Assembly (NCBI GenBank): GCA_023653785.1
Contig: JAMKCH010011875.1
Coordinates: 62,001 to 126,000 of the forward strand
Reading direction: 5' to 3'
DNA from: Ophioderma brevispina
Lineage: Eukaryota; Echinodermata; Ophiuroidea; Amphilepidida; Ophiodermatidae
Length of the DNA: 64,000 nt
A program made the position numbers and the translations under genes. The notes under the pieces were generated by a model. That model did no database searches and had not been told where the DNA came from. It worked only from the letters and a program-made list of their open reading frames with translations. Positions 33,431-44,700 of this stretch are shown piece by piece. How positions within the stretch are numbered: position 1 is the first letter of the stretch; each line of letters starts with the position of its first letter.

Positions 33431-34936
33431 CCAGTTTTAACCAGTTGCCTTATACACGGGCATTTAATGCATAAAGTTCAGCCTTTGTTATTGAAATTCA
33501 AGTTCTCTCATAGGTTCAGTAGTTTCAGTTGTGATTCGGTCTGCTACTGGTCCAGGACAAGGATGCACATCGCCAGACAGGAGTAACCCCATGACCACGG
33601 CGAAGGAATTAATGTTCAACAAAATCGGTAGCCAGCTGTTTTGGTTTTACCTCGAACATCCCCTTCGCAAATAAAACGTAACAAAAAGTTTTCATGCCCA
33701 TGACTAAATCAAATGAGGTATTACTTGCCAAAAAAGGTGTAGATTGAATGTCCATCCGAAGTTTTGGTCGACGAAGAACGAGAATTGCTTGCAAAATAAG
33801 TAAAGGAACAATGCGAATATAAACCACCGATCGTTCCAGAACGTAGCAGCCATCGCTCACATACAAAGAAATTAAGCAGCACGATGAAACACCATACCCA
33901 TAGATAAACAGAAAATTGTTATTACTAATCGGCAGATCTAGTTAAGCTAACACGAGAGCTACACTGTGGTGTGGCAATGAATTCAGCTTAAGCTTAACCA
34001 CGTGGAAATTTGTCAGCAAGGACAGGCTAACTAAATATTGCACGAGTCACGCAACATTTAAAAAGAGTTTTTTATCATACAAACGTCACTACTGAGTGCA
34101 ACTGCGTCCCGATATTGATTGGTAGACAGGATGTGCAAGGTTTCTGAATTTTGGAATACTCACTGAAATCTCTCACACACAGCATGATAATGAGTCCAAA
34201 ATTGCAGCTTAAGCTTACCACATGAATTCAGCAATGACGGATAACTATAATATTGTGCACGAGTAACAGCAAACAGTTAAAAGAGTTTTTTATCAATGCA
34301 AAAGTCCCTACTGAGTGCACTGTCGTCCGATAGCGATTGGTAGACAGGAATGTGCAAAGGTTTCCGAATTGGGAATACTCACGGGAATCGTTCTCACAAC
34401 ACAGATATGATAATGAGTCAAAAATTGCAAAGATCATTAGGAGCTATTGGGACGAACCTGGATGATCTTTGGACATCAAAACTCTCCCAAACTAGCATGA
34501 TACTTCAGTAAAGAATTAAAATGCAAATAAAAATGATAAAAAGTGACGAGCCCAGCTCGTGACATCGTGGTTAGATGGTGGTGCGATTGATGTGATAAAT
34601 TGTCTGTTATCCGGCAAGTTTCGCACAGATAAAAATTTGTGAACACTTGCTCCCACAAAACCAGGATAGTCGCCAGAATTTGTGTAAAATTCAATAGAAA
34701 AGCAAAAGAATTTCAAGGCATATATTGTTTTTTTGATGGACGAAAAGAAAAGAGCCATGCCTTATACTGTTATACACACATTTTTTAACAACTGGTTCCC
34801 ATGCATTTCAAATCTCGCTTATCTCAAAATCGAAAATGTCCGCCACTTTATCCGACGTATCGTGGGAGCAGGTCACATTTTAGTTTGTGCTGACATTTTT
34901 GTCTATTTTCCCTTTAAATTGATTCTTTTGGAGTTA

Positions 34937-35135
34937 TCATATGATCAGCTCCAAAAGAAGTTAGCTAAATACGAGGAAAACGTTGACCTCTTTATGATTT
35001 CCGTGGTTGGCATGTTGTCGAAGGTGGTCCCAATACAATCGGACAAGCTCATACAGCTATACAGAATGACGGTCCTGTGGAGTAGAGCTGATTCTGGACG
35101 GGCCCAGCAAACGTCATGGCTAAAGCCTTCAAGAG
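34937..35135 (+). CDS. TRPM-like exon after the SLOG core
   Basis: A pyrimidine-rich acceptor (ATTCTTTTGGAG) precedes LSYDQLQKKLAKYEEN. The exon goes on with DLFMISVVGMLSKVV, then LIQLYRMTVLWSRADSGR and AQQTSW, and a GTAGGT donor in phase 1. TRPM proteins have an L.LALAWNRVDIA..EI motif in this region after the SLOG domain; VLWSRADSGRAQ is a weak match to it. The open frame extends upstream to 34733, but that part has no similarity and lacks a clear acceptor. The exon carrying the expected GSGRAAD block was not found, so the link to exons 1-4 is by strand, order and family only. Confidence 0.5.
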
Positions 35136-35225
35136 GTAGGTTACCATACCACTGGGGAACACACTCTGTGTCTGCATCGGTGCTGTAATTATAACGATGG
35201 TTAATTGTTTTTTCTTTCCACCAAG

Positions 35226-35447
35226 GAATATTTTCATTGAAAGTCGTTAATAACTGCCTCTGTTTTGGCAGCAACAAAACAGACAAAGACGATGACATCA
35301 AGAAGATGCTAAAGAAAAGAACCGATAACGTTCAGCCGCCTTTTGTTCACATCCAAGAAATGCTAGAGAAACCCAATTTGCTCAATGTGTATGAGCAAAA
35401 GTCTCACACAAAGATTGACCAAATGATTCTACGAGCGTTGATTAGAG
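35226..35447 (+). CDS. TRPM-like downstream exon
   Basis: Acceptor TTTCCACCAAG and donor GTATGA enclose 222 nt, phase 1 in and phase 1 out. This is in register with the exon at 34937-35135, only 90 bp upstream. The product is charged (NKTDKDDDIKKMLKKR) and then PFVHIQEMLEKPNLLNVYE and KIDQMILRALIRG. The last part faintly recalls the helical MHR3/4 region of TRPM N-termini, where AL..DRV.FV.L.LE..L..LY recurs. Splice context is better evidence than similarity. No transmembrane or channel exon follows in the window. Confidence 0.5.
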
Positions 35448-35749
35448 GTATGAGTTAAAATACCGGGCATATTAAAGGTATATACGGACCGGAATGTGCC
35501 GCTCCAGTGGGTCGTTTTATCATAAAAATCCTTAGACATGGATCATTTTCTTCATGGGAAATCCTTAGACAAGTATAATTTTTTCTACCAAATAAATAGG
35601 TACGGGTTTCTAGTCCTCAGCCGCACACACCAAAACCAATTCTAAGTACACCCCAATCCACCCCACCCCCTGCATGCCCCGTTAAAATTATATACCATAA
35701 TCGTACATAGAAATTGTGTGTGTGAAGTGTGTACATGCATACATAGCTT

Positions 35750-36005
35750 ACAATCTTGGAAAAAAATTGTTGGAACATTACCTACATTGCTCACCCGGGC
35801 CAGAGTTGAGAGCCTACAAGCTCCTGTTTTCACTCAATTGAAAGCCCAACCTTCCACTTCAAATTACCCTTCCCCAACCCCCATCAATCAATGTTGGGAG
35901 AATTGGCAAGACTGCTGATGACGATACCCCATTCAACGTTGGTTGGGGAAGACGGGAGAACAGTTTTCCGAAAATCGTTCAAAGTGTTCCAACATTTTTT
36001 TCTAA
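35750..36005. mobile_element. ~255-bp MITE at the core of the triplicated unit
   Basis: The left end CAATCTTGGAAAAAAATTGT, then TGGAACA, is inverted at the right end (TGTTCCAACA, then TTTTTT). Copies 2 and 3 end at about 37065 and 37965 with GTGTTCCAACAATTTTTTC or a near match and CAAGATTGT. The left ends of copies 2 and 3 are altered. No coding content; the 133-codon ORF at 36810-37211 reads through repeat sequence. Confidence 0.55.
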
Positions 36006-37967
36006 AATCATCTACTTTAAGGTTTTTAGCTATAACTTCCTTATTTCTTAGGTAACGGTACCAAAAATCCACAATTACGAGAAGAACATATTCTTTTCAA
36101 TCAGAGAAGAAACACAGAAATAGTGGGCCGATTTAGGGAATGGTCACTGAATATCAATGGCATGCAACACTTTGCATAATTTAGGTGTATTAAGAAAAAC
36201 GGCGGAAAGAATATTAGCATGAAAATTCACAAAATAAAAATACAGCAATACCACACTTACAAATCTAACAATTGTTAATTTAGGGATTGGTCAGAATTTA
36301 AACACGTCATGATACCATGCGGGCACAATGACGTAACATATGTTATATTGTAACAATGATGCACTGTAGAGCATATTGAACATTTTAGTGCAATAAAAAA
36401 ACCGATAAACTCTGCAGTAAATTAAAATTAGAAATAACGGGGAAATGATAAAGTTCAACATCTAGATGGTTCAGCGTATTATAGTGCACTCCCAAACATT
36501 CGTACATGCGGTAGCCAATAAAATAGAGAAGTGACTTTGGAAATAATACGGCATCCAGTGTCAATCGGTCCCTTACGCTCATTTATACAGGTGTATTGGT
36601 GAAGTCACTGAGCTTTGACGATGATATGAGGCTAATGGTAAAGTGTCCACACTTTACCACACACCTTACCATATCAAATACGTGCGGTTTGACAATTTAC
36701 CATTAACAGAGAAAAACCATAGCATGCTATAAGTTTCTTTTTATCGGCAAATGGTAAAGTGTTGCTATAACTCCGATATTCGGTTTGTCTACTTGGGAAA
36801 AACAATTATTTGGAACACTCACTGCAATTTCCTACATTGCTCACCCGGGCTAGAGTTGAGAGCCTACAAGCTCCTGTTTTCACTCAATTGAAAGCGTCAA
36901 CCTTCCACTACAACTTGCCCTTCCCCAACCGCCATCAATCAATGTTGGGAGAATTGGCAAGACTGCTGATGACGATACCCCATTCAACATTGGTTGAGGG
37001 AGACGGGGGAACAGTTTTCCGAAAATCGTTCAAAGTGTTCCAACAATTTTTTCAAAGATTGTCTGAGCGAAATACTAAAAAATCATATACTTTAAGTTTT
37101 TTAGCTATAACTTTATTTCTTGAGGTAACGGTACCAAAATTCACACCAAATTACGAGAAGAACATATTCTTTCAATCGGAAAAGAAACAAAGAAAAAGTG
37201 GGCAGATTTAAGGAATGGTCACTGAATATCAATGGATGCAGCATTTTGCATAATTTAGGTGTATTAACAAAAACTGAAAGACTCATCTGCTGCCATCACT
37301 TACATCATAACTCAACATGGAAATGTAATATTCGCATGACAATTCACAAAGTAAAAATACAGCAATATTACCAAGATCTTAAACACTTAAAAAATCTACA
37401 AATTGTAATTTAGGGATTGGTCAGAATTTAAACAAGTCATGACACCATGCGGGCACAATAACATATGTTTTATTGTAACAATGACGCATTGTAGAGCTAT
37501 AATCTGTTGAACATTTTAGTGCAATAAAAAACCGATAAGCTCTGCAGTAATTAAATTAAAATTAGAAATAAACGGGGAAATATCAAATACGTGTGGTTTG
37601 ACAATTTACCATTGACAGAGAAAAACCATAGCATGCTATAAGTTTCTTTTTATCGGCAAATGGTAAAGTGTTGCTATAACTCCGATATTCGGTTTGTCTA
37701 CTTGGAAAAAACAATTATTTGGAACACTCACTGCAATTTCCTACATTGCTCACCCGGGCCAGAGTTGAGAGCCTACAAGCTCCTGTTATCACTCAATTGA
37801 AAGCCCAACCTTCCACTTCAACTTACCCTTCCCCAACCCCCATCAATCAATTTTGGGGGAATTGGCAAGACTGCTGATGACGATACCCCATTCAACATTG
37901 GTTGAGGGAGACGGTTTTCCGAAAATCGTTCAAAGTGTTTCAACCATTTTTTCCAAGATTGTAGGTG
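35750..37967 (+). repeat. Triplicated ~0.9-1.05-kb tandem repeat
   Basis: Blocks beginning GCTCACCCGGGC(C/T)AGAGTTG start at about 35790, 36838 and 37746. The first two are followed by GGGATTGGTCAGAATTTAAA (36283, 37412) and AAACCGATAA. The third unit is cut after about 220 bp. Indels separate the copies. Confidence 0.8.
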
Positions 37968-38770
37968 TCGTTGGGAAGTGTGGGTGGCGGCGTGAGGCTG
38001 GTATGCCGAGTGGTGATGCATTTACATGGAAAGCTTATGTCCATGCCAAACTGGCATAACAGGATTTACAAAGAATCTGAAGGCAATTACTTACCCCATA
38101 TATTCACCTTTATCCGTAGAACACAATTGCAAGATCACAAACTGAGGAAACCCTTGGAATTCGAAGTTATGATATTATCCTCAAAGCAATAACAGTACAT
38201 TTTTTAAGAGCGCCCCCAATTTTCAAAATTTAAGATATTTGCACAGTTGTGTTGGTAATTGCCTAGAAAACTATACCTGCGAGTGGTAATGCTACAAAAA
38301 TGCTTATTTGTCACAAAGAGCAATTTGGTAATTAGAAGTGGGACCCCGTTGTAACTTTAATGGGTGGAGCGGGAAAACGCCACACTTTATGTCTGTGTGT
38401 GTTTATGGTGAAATAGTCCCGAAAATATTAATCAAATCATTCAATCAATCATTTAATAATGCCACCTCAAGAAATCGACCTCTAACTTGACTTGCCCTGA
38501 TTGCGAACCACGGGCTGGACAGGAAAAACCTGAATGCGATGCGCGTAAACACATAACAACTGTGCAAACACTTGCAAAAATCCTCCCAAAATATCCGGGA
38601 AAATTGGGGCGCTATTAAAACAAATGTGCTGTTTGCTTTTAAAAGAATCTAGTTAATGTGTTTTTATTCCCCGTAGTAATGCGAGCACACAAGTTCAATT
38701 GGATTGAGCCAAGACAGGAAGGAAATCGCAGCGATATGTAAGATACAGTGACAATACGGGGAACAAGAAG
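37968..38770. other. No gene recognised
   Basis: Short plus-strand ORFs near 37965-38192 have no family resemblance. There is nothing else to report. Confidence 0.4.
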
Positions 38771-38800
38771 TACGTGACTGGACGGGTAAATATAATTATC

Positions 38801-38985
38801 TCTCCTCCGTCACTGTCTCCCCCATCGCTCCTATCTCTTCCACCCTCTCTCTCTCTCGCTCTCTCTTCTCTCTCCCTACCTCTCTCTCTTCTCATTTCAC
38901 AAAACTCTCGCTCCCTCTTTCTTAGCGCTCCTCTAACTCTCTCTCTAACTCTCTCCCTCTCTCGCCTTTCTTTCTCGTCTTCTCT
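38801..38985. repeat. (CT)n/(TCTC) low-complexity tract
   Basis: About 185 bp of imperfect CT repeats with CTCTCTCTC cores. They give meaningless Ser/Leu- and Arg/Glu-rich ORFs on the two strands. Confidence 0.85.
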
Positions 38986-39051
38986 TACCTCTAATAAAAG
39001 GTCTGTGAAATTCAATGAATTTGGTTTTTAAACTTACCTTAAGATTTATTA

Positions 39052-39164
39052 TTATCTGTGCAGTGCGTTTATAACAAGACCGAGGAAACCTATAGAACCA
39101 ATGTACACAAAGCTCTTGTCAGGAACCAACTTGGATTTCTCAAATTTGTTCCTGGGAAAACAAC
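39052..39164 (+). CDS. Possible exon, unassigned
   Basis: An acceptor TCTGTGCAG precedes an open frame C-V-Y-N-K-T-E-E-T-Y-R, then TNVHKALVRNQLGFLKF, up to GTAGTAAG. The VHKAL.RNQ..FLKF stretch is reminiscent of the helical repeats following TRPM SLOG domains (AL..N...F...). It starts in phase 0 and so does not join the exon ending at 35447 (phase 1), nor does its likely exit phase suit 41617. It may be chance. Confidence 0.25.
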
Positions 39165-41616
39165 GTAGTAAGACTGGATACATATCTGACCAAGACGGAC
39201 CCCAACCTTGAGAAACTTTACAGGCGAGGGTCATTGTTTGGCTTAGTTCATAGTAATTTTTCCCTGTGGTTCATAATCAAAATTTATTGTTGGACAGGGT
39301 CAAAAGCAACTAAGAAAAGTGTGACACAATAATTAGACGATTATTGATTATTGGTTTTATAATATGAAAATAGCTGCGATAGATATCGGCATTTATCCAG
39401 CGACGATAAGGGTAAACATATTCATTCGCAATTATTATAGTCACTAAAACATTTTTTTGGTCCGTGGGACCATGGGAAGATACTATAACATAGATTTTAG
39501 ACAATTGGAGCACTTTAAATGTTTATCCCTGTTTAAAGTTACCCACGTATAATTTGAAGAAAACACCTCAACATGCCTAAGAAGATTTTCAAGTTTTCGG
39601 GGCACACTTGAAGGGCACGAGAAGGCGGAGTCATCTGTGGAGAAGGTGTAAGAGGGGGAAGGTTTGGACATGTTTTGGTGAACAAGTGTTAAGATTATTG
39701 GGGGCTCAAGGCTATCGAGCATACACCCACCACACCCACCCCCACCACCACCACCACCACCAAAATCATTGGGGCCTAAACCACCCCCTTCCTAAAGCCT
39801 ATGCCTTCATAATTTATATCAATTTTCTACATTAATTGCCTACTTTGCATTCTACGGTCTGATACCAAAAATCGCCATTGTTGCCTTGAAGGAGGAACAA
39901 AAGAAAGAAACAAGGTGGTGAGAAAATCCTAATTAGAGTACCCTCCGAACAATAAAGCTATATGGCTTAGTATTCCATTCAAATTCACACCCATTTCAAC
40001 TGGACGCTTCCACGTAGGAGGGGGACATTAAAACAAAATAAACCCACTCTCTTTGAATGGAACAACCAATTGGCTAATTAATAGGGAATACATACAAGGT
40101 CCCTCGAGCATCGTAGGCGAGCGGGTACTTGGCCAGGAGGGAGCCAGAATTTCCATGTCGGTCCCAGCACCTCAGACTGCGCAAAGAAGTGCAACCGGGA
40201 CGAATGGGCGCTAAATAAAAGTAGACTGATGGAAAAGAATATGTTGAATTTAAATTTAGGCCCCCCTCTCCAAGCTTAATCGACAATTCCTCCAAAATTA
40301 GGGAAGAACAAAATGGTAAATTATGACTCAATTTTTGTCTCGCAGTTTTGAGCGAGATGGAGCAACTGGGACCCCATATTTCGAGCTAGGGCAGCCTACT
40401 ACCCCCCCACCCCTTTTTTGATAGTTACCGACTTGCGGAATAGTCAGGTATAAACAACTGCCTGGGGAGAGTAGGAGTTAAATAGAATACCCATTATAGA
40501 CTATGTCTACCGAAAATGCAAGAAAAACAAACTCACGAGGGCAATTTGCTTTTTAAAATAAACAAAAATCTGGGGCTGATTGACCAATTGGGTTATTCCT
40601 ATTTTGTGGGTTGGTTGTTGCCATTACGTAACATTTGACTCATAAAAGTGGAATAAAAATATTTTTACCACTTTTTATGGGATAATTCTTACAGTGTGCG
40701 TTATTTGTGATATCTAGAGTTCATATCGCCACACTATTTGATTGTCCGTCTCTTCCAAACATATCACCATGACCTTAGTCCACAATTAACCCTGTACGAA
40801 CTATGTCCTTAGCCTGAAAGGAAAAGGGGTGTTACCAATTTTTCACATCAGTCCGTTTTACAGATAACACATTTTGGGGTGATTTCATGCATTGAAATGT
40901 TCAATAGTACTGTTTTAAATGCCAATCAGTCACTAATATCGAGTATGGTCACCCTGGCATGAGCCTAGGGAACCTATGTGTCAGTTTTTGTTGTAACGGT
41001 AACAACCAACTCTGAAAAAAAAGTGGGCTCTTTACACACCGGCTTGGAGGAGGAAAATTGAATAAACAACAGATATCTGGCCTTTTATAGCTGCCAACAA
41101 AAGGCATTTTTACGTAATTCAAAATTCACTTCACTAGTAAGGGCTCATTATGTAATCATTCACCTACCCTAACATGATTACTGAGGCGTTAAATAGATCA
41201 AATAGAAATTCGTTTCAAGATTGGGTCTGAAAAAATCCCAACTTTATGAGCAAAAGTGAAAGCTTAAATTCTACGCAGTAATAATTGTAAATTTCTGTTC
41301 CATACACTTTTCTTTTGAATTAGGTATTGAAAATTTCTAGATGGATTTATAATTCGTGACAACTGAAATTTGGAAATGAACATAATATTGGCGAAGACAT
41401 AATGCGATGTATCATATGCTTATCATGATTGCGATTAGCTCTAAATATTCTATTTCTCTGTATATATGTCTAATTCTTTTTCTCATACATTTGCTTGTCA
41501 TATATTGTAATGTTAGTACATAAGTAGCTGACGTTTGTCTATGTGTGTTGCGTGTGTATGTGTCGATTTTTATTTCTGTGTGATTGTCAAATTTCATGCT
41601 GACCTTTTTATTGCAG
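39165..41616. other. Long stretch, nothing recognised except a CAC microsatellite
   Basis: A (CCACCA)n run sits at about 39727-39765. The rest is A+T-rich with no exon or paired repeat that I could support. Confidence 0.4.
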
Positions 41617-41716
41617 GGAGTTGAACAGAAAGAAGACCCACTGAAGGATGTTGAAGAAATTTTACAAAACCTCACGATGGATTCTTTTGTGTTCTTAAGT
41701 GATGACTGCAAGGCTG
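41617..41716 (+). CDS. Linker exon preceding the FAMeT array
   Basis: Acceptor TTTTTATTGCAG and donor GTAAG enclose 100 nt, phase 0 in and phase 1 out. The product begins GVEQKEDPLKDVEEILQNL and ends with SFVFLSDDCKA. No domain is known. The exit phase matches the first FAMeT A exon at 42958. A foldback transposon sits in the intron 102 bp downstream. It may be the end of an upstream domain or a linker. Confidence 0.55.
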
Positions 41717-41818
41717 GTAAGAGTTTTATGTGCGCAACTCTTTGAAAAAGGCTGTAGAATTAATTACATGGACTACGATGTCTATTTTTCCTATTTTCTG
41801 TATTTGTTTAGATTCACC

Positions 41819-42106
41819 CACTGACCTCTACAATGGATAGCGGGCTGCCGCACAGTTGAAAGGTCGCCGAGTGAAACAACAGGAAGTTGTTTTTTTCTAC
41901 CTTGGCAATATGGCGAGAAACAATGCATACACTGCTGTTGCACATATTCCACACAGATGTTCTATTGGACCCAATTGTTATACAAAATTCATTTAACTTT
42001 GACAAGGTGTATGCATTGTTTCCCGCCATATTGCCAAGGTAGAAAAGCAACTTCCTGTTGTTTCAATCGGCGACTCAGAACCGCTATCCATGTGTAGAGG
42101 TCAGTG
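41819..42106. mobile_element. 288-bp foldback element with exact 8-bp target duplication
   Basis: The ends are CACTGACCTCTAC and GTAGAGGTCAGTG (within GTGTAGAGGTCAGTG). Long arms include GGCAATATGGCG and its complement. GATTCACC flanks both sides (41811-41818, 42107-42114). The 8-bp duplication suggests hAT-type mobilisation. The minus-strand ORF at 41814-42050 reads through the palindrome. Confidence 0.9.
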
Positions 42107-42957
42107 GATTCACCACCAAGCGACAGCTTGCACATTCTTTTGCAACATTGATACTCACAGCCCACTCACACTGTGTGCGTCTGGGAATAAAGTTTTTCTG
42201 GCATAGGTTTTCCTGACACGGATTTCAAAATATAAGAGCAGAAATCGCTTTGTAAATAGTATTAGTATTATGAAAGGAATATTTCTTAAAGGTTGGTGAC
42301 CCGATCATGTTTCGATTTTCCATATGCTGTTTTCTCACTCACAAAAACAAAGCACTTAAAACGTCTGATTACATACAACTTGCATAGTTGAAGCAAAAGT
42401 GAGGAATAAATTGGCCTGTTTGCATGAGAGAGACAGACAGGGGGGCAGGGTGAAGGCAAAAAACAAAAAACATTTTGGAAAATGCTGACACTTTTTCATG
42501 AAATTACCCCCTTTCTTTCTGCGACAAGTTTGTTTACATCTTCCCATTTCTCTCTCTTTGTGGATTTATTATTAAATCTTTTGTTCATTCTATCATCCAT
42601 TTGCATTTGTTTATTAGCTATTACACTACATTAGGAGTTTATGAAAAGAAAAAAGCCACATAAATAACAGTCAATCCATGAATGATTGCAACTACAAAGT
42701 CCCGCATGGAAATGCCAGGAAAATTTCTAAATGAACGAGGCTAAGAAATAAATGGTTTTGAATAGAATAAGGAAACCTGCATTATGTTGACTCGATCGAT
42801 AACTTTCCCTTTGATGTTTTAAACAAAAACATCTTCAAATGTGATCGACCACATTAATTAACACGCACTCTCCTATGCCTAAATGGTTTGCTGAGTAGGC
42901 CATAATTTTAGGCGTCAGTGTAGGTCAGTAAACAACCCTTCTGGTTAATTTTTTTAG
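42107..42957. other. Intron, nothing recognised
   Basis: Lies between the linker exon and FAMeT exon A1 and ends in a good acceptor (TTAATTTTTTTAG). Confidence 0.5.
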
Positions 42958-43122
42958 GATACGATTGGTATCGAACTCCACCTAACAAGCGCAAGTATCA
43001 ATATGTTCTACCACAAGTACCCGAAGACAGAAAGACGATTACATTCCGTGTGAAAGCTGACCGTGACGCCTACATTTCACTGTCATCGGAGAACAATAAC
43101 ACGGAGAACATGTATGAGATAC
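42958..43122 (+). CDS. FAMeT (Methyltransf_FA) domain 1, exon A
   Basis: A 165-nt phase 1-1 exon. It encodes YDWYRTPPNKRKYQYVLPQV, then PEDRKTITFRVKADRDAYIS and L-S-S, ending NTENMYEI. This is the first half of the Methyltransf_FA domain, named after farnesoic acid O-methyltransferase of crustaceans. The typical pattern is F.VKA..DA.I.LS.......YEI. Most proteins with the domain have no proven methyltransferase activity; it is often extracellular and repeated, and also occurs inside CPAMD8-type proteins. It joins exon B at 46091 in frame. Confidence 0.85.
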
Positions 43123-43257
43123 GTGAGTATCGACATTTGCTGAGGAAAGACACAATATTTTCATTGACAAAGCCAAATCACAGTTTATTTCACAGTTATC
43201 ACTCAGAGTTTAAAATTAGTCCGCTTTTTAAAACAATCACAGATCACAAACAAACTT

Positions 43258-44700
43258 AATAATAATAATAATAAATATAAGGCGCAAAATCTTCAAGAGA
43301 ACTCAGAGCGCCGTAACAGTCAACACAAACAAATCAAACAAAACAGCTATGAGCCATGAAAAGATTGACGAAAAGGTGAGTTTTAAATTGACGTTTGAAG
43401 TCTTGGAATTTGGGGATACTACGAATGCTGTTTGGAAGTGAATTCCAAACAACTGACGCAGCGAAATGAAATGAGCGTTCACCAGCTGATTTAAAGCGGC
43501 ACTGGCACATTTTCACAAAATATGAAATTTCTTCAATTTGCTCTCAAATGATAGTCTAGGCCATTGGAAGAACAGAGATATATTTTACACATACAAATAA
43601 CATACCCCAAAGCAGATAGGGACATTGATATGCGGATAAAGACATTCAGGTAATTTGTAGGCCAACTTTTAAGTTTTCCATAACTTCAATCAACAAATGT
43701 GTATATTACATGAATAGTTTTGACTCGTGCTCACCGATATTAAAACCACAAAGGTTATAGACCGGTCAAACAGTGTGCATAGCGTGGGAAACATGCATAC
43801 GGCGTGCGTGTTCTTGTGTTAAACGCCATTTTCGTCGTCTGCTGAATTAAGCGTCGCCGGCGACGCTAAATTATAAAATCGTTCTGTTTACCCATAAGGA
43901 AGCTGATTTGGTCTTAATCATTTCAGGTGAGGGCTTTTGTATATAAAGCTTTACAACCATGCAAAAATATCGATTTTGAAAAAAAATTGAGGGCGCACTA
44001 TTTTTCAAATGTGCCAGTGTCTCTTTAAGGTTGACCCGTGGAAGTTTCAATAACTTTTCAGTTGATGAGCGGAGTGAACGTGATGGTTGGTAAGTGGAAA
44101 GCACAGATGCCAAATATAACGGCAAGGTACCTTCGAAAGGCAAAACGGCCAGTTTGAATTTTATGCGAAATTCCACGGGTAGCCAGTGAAGCTCAATAAG
44201 CAAAGGTTTGTAATGTAATTATGGTCATGTTTTCGTTTCTTGAGAATTAGTTGAGCAGCACAATTTTGGATGCGTTGTAAACGTTGTAGCTGGTCGGAGT
44301 TGATACCAGATAAAATGGAATTACAAAAATCAAGACGTGAGATGATGATCGAATAACCAGAATTGAGGTTGCTTTTTCAGATAGGTAAGGTCTAATACAA
44401 CCAATCTGCAGAACGGCAGATGTCACTAATATGTTCAGACATGGATAAGGATTGTCAAGTCGAACACCGAGATACTTGACAGAATTTCGAAAAATGATGT
44501 CACAGTCCAAAATCCGTATAGTATTACTCTCAATCTGGTTAATACGAGAAGCCGTACCAACAGTCATCACCTCCGTCTTGTCAGTATTAAGCATAAGCTT
44601 GTTACTGTCCATCCAACGCAAAATGGCACTAATACATTCTTGAATAGCTGCCTTAGTTGACACAAAATCCTCAGGCGCCCCAGAATATGAAATCTGATTA
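43258..44700 (-). pseudogene. CR1/L2-type LINE 3' end, split by a MITE
   Basis: On the minus strand, the piece 44700-44029 shows RWMDSNKLMLNTDKTEVMTV, then NSVKYLGVRLD. It continues with LHWLPVEFRIKFKLAVL and PSRSLRSSTEKLLKLP. The piece 43490-43262 continues with SAGERSFHFAASVVWNSLP and FKRQFKTHLF. The two parts join in frame once the element 43495-44024 is removed. The 3' tail is (TTA)n at about 43258-43272. The upstream RT core and the endonuclease are absent (5' truncation). The part from YLSEKATS to the next block has frame breaks. Confidence 0.85.
43495..44024. mobile_element. 530-bp TTAA-targeting MITE inside the LINE
   Basis: The ends are AGCGGCACTGGCACATTTT and AAATGTGCCAGTGTCTCT, imperfect inverted repeats. 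TTAA flanks both sides (43491-43494, 44025-44028). The TTAA target is typical of piggyBac-like transposition, though the ends do not look like classical piggyBac. It has a GTCGCCGGCGAC palindrome near 43853. A second copy is at 62638-63248. Confidence 0.9.

Larger units (their letters stand above)
20719..34652 (+). repeat. Direct tandem duplication, ~7-kb unit, two copies
   Basis: Copy 1 is about 20719-27640 and copy 2 about 27641-34652, both starting at a GGG(C)CCACCAGAAA motif. Copies are identical across about 22280-23290 and 29270-30290. They are near-identical across 24460-27520 and 31470-34530, differing by single homopolymer bases. Elsewhere they diverge heavily by indels. Each unit holds a CR1-type LINE interrupted by a second LINE. 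Confidence 0.9.

Noticed and set aside
34733..35188. 151-codon ORF as a single gene
   Set aside because: Only the part after 34937 has splice support and family resemblance. The upstream part looks like chance open frame, and the end beyond 35135 is intron sequence after a GTAGGT donor.
36810..37211. 133-codon ORF
   Set aside because: Lies in the triplicated repeat and MITE, and is open in only one of the three copies.
38695..39031. Arg/Glu-rich (minus) and Ser/Leu-rich (plus) ORFs
   Set aside because: Artefacts of the CT repeat.
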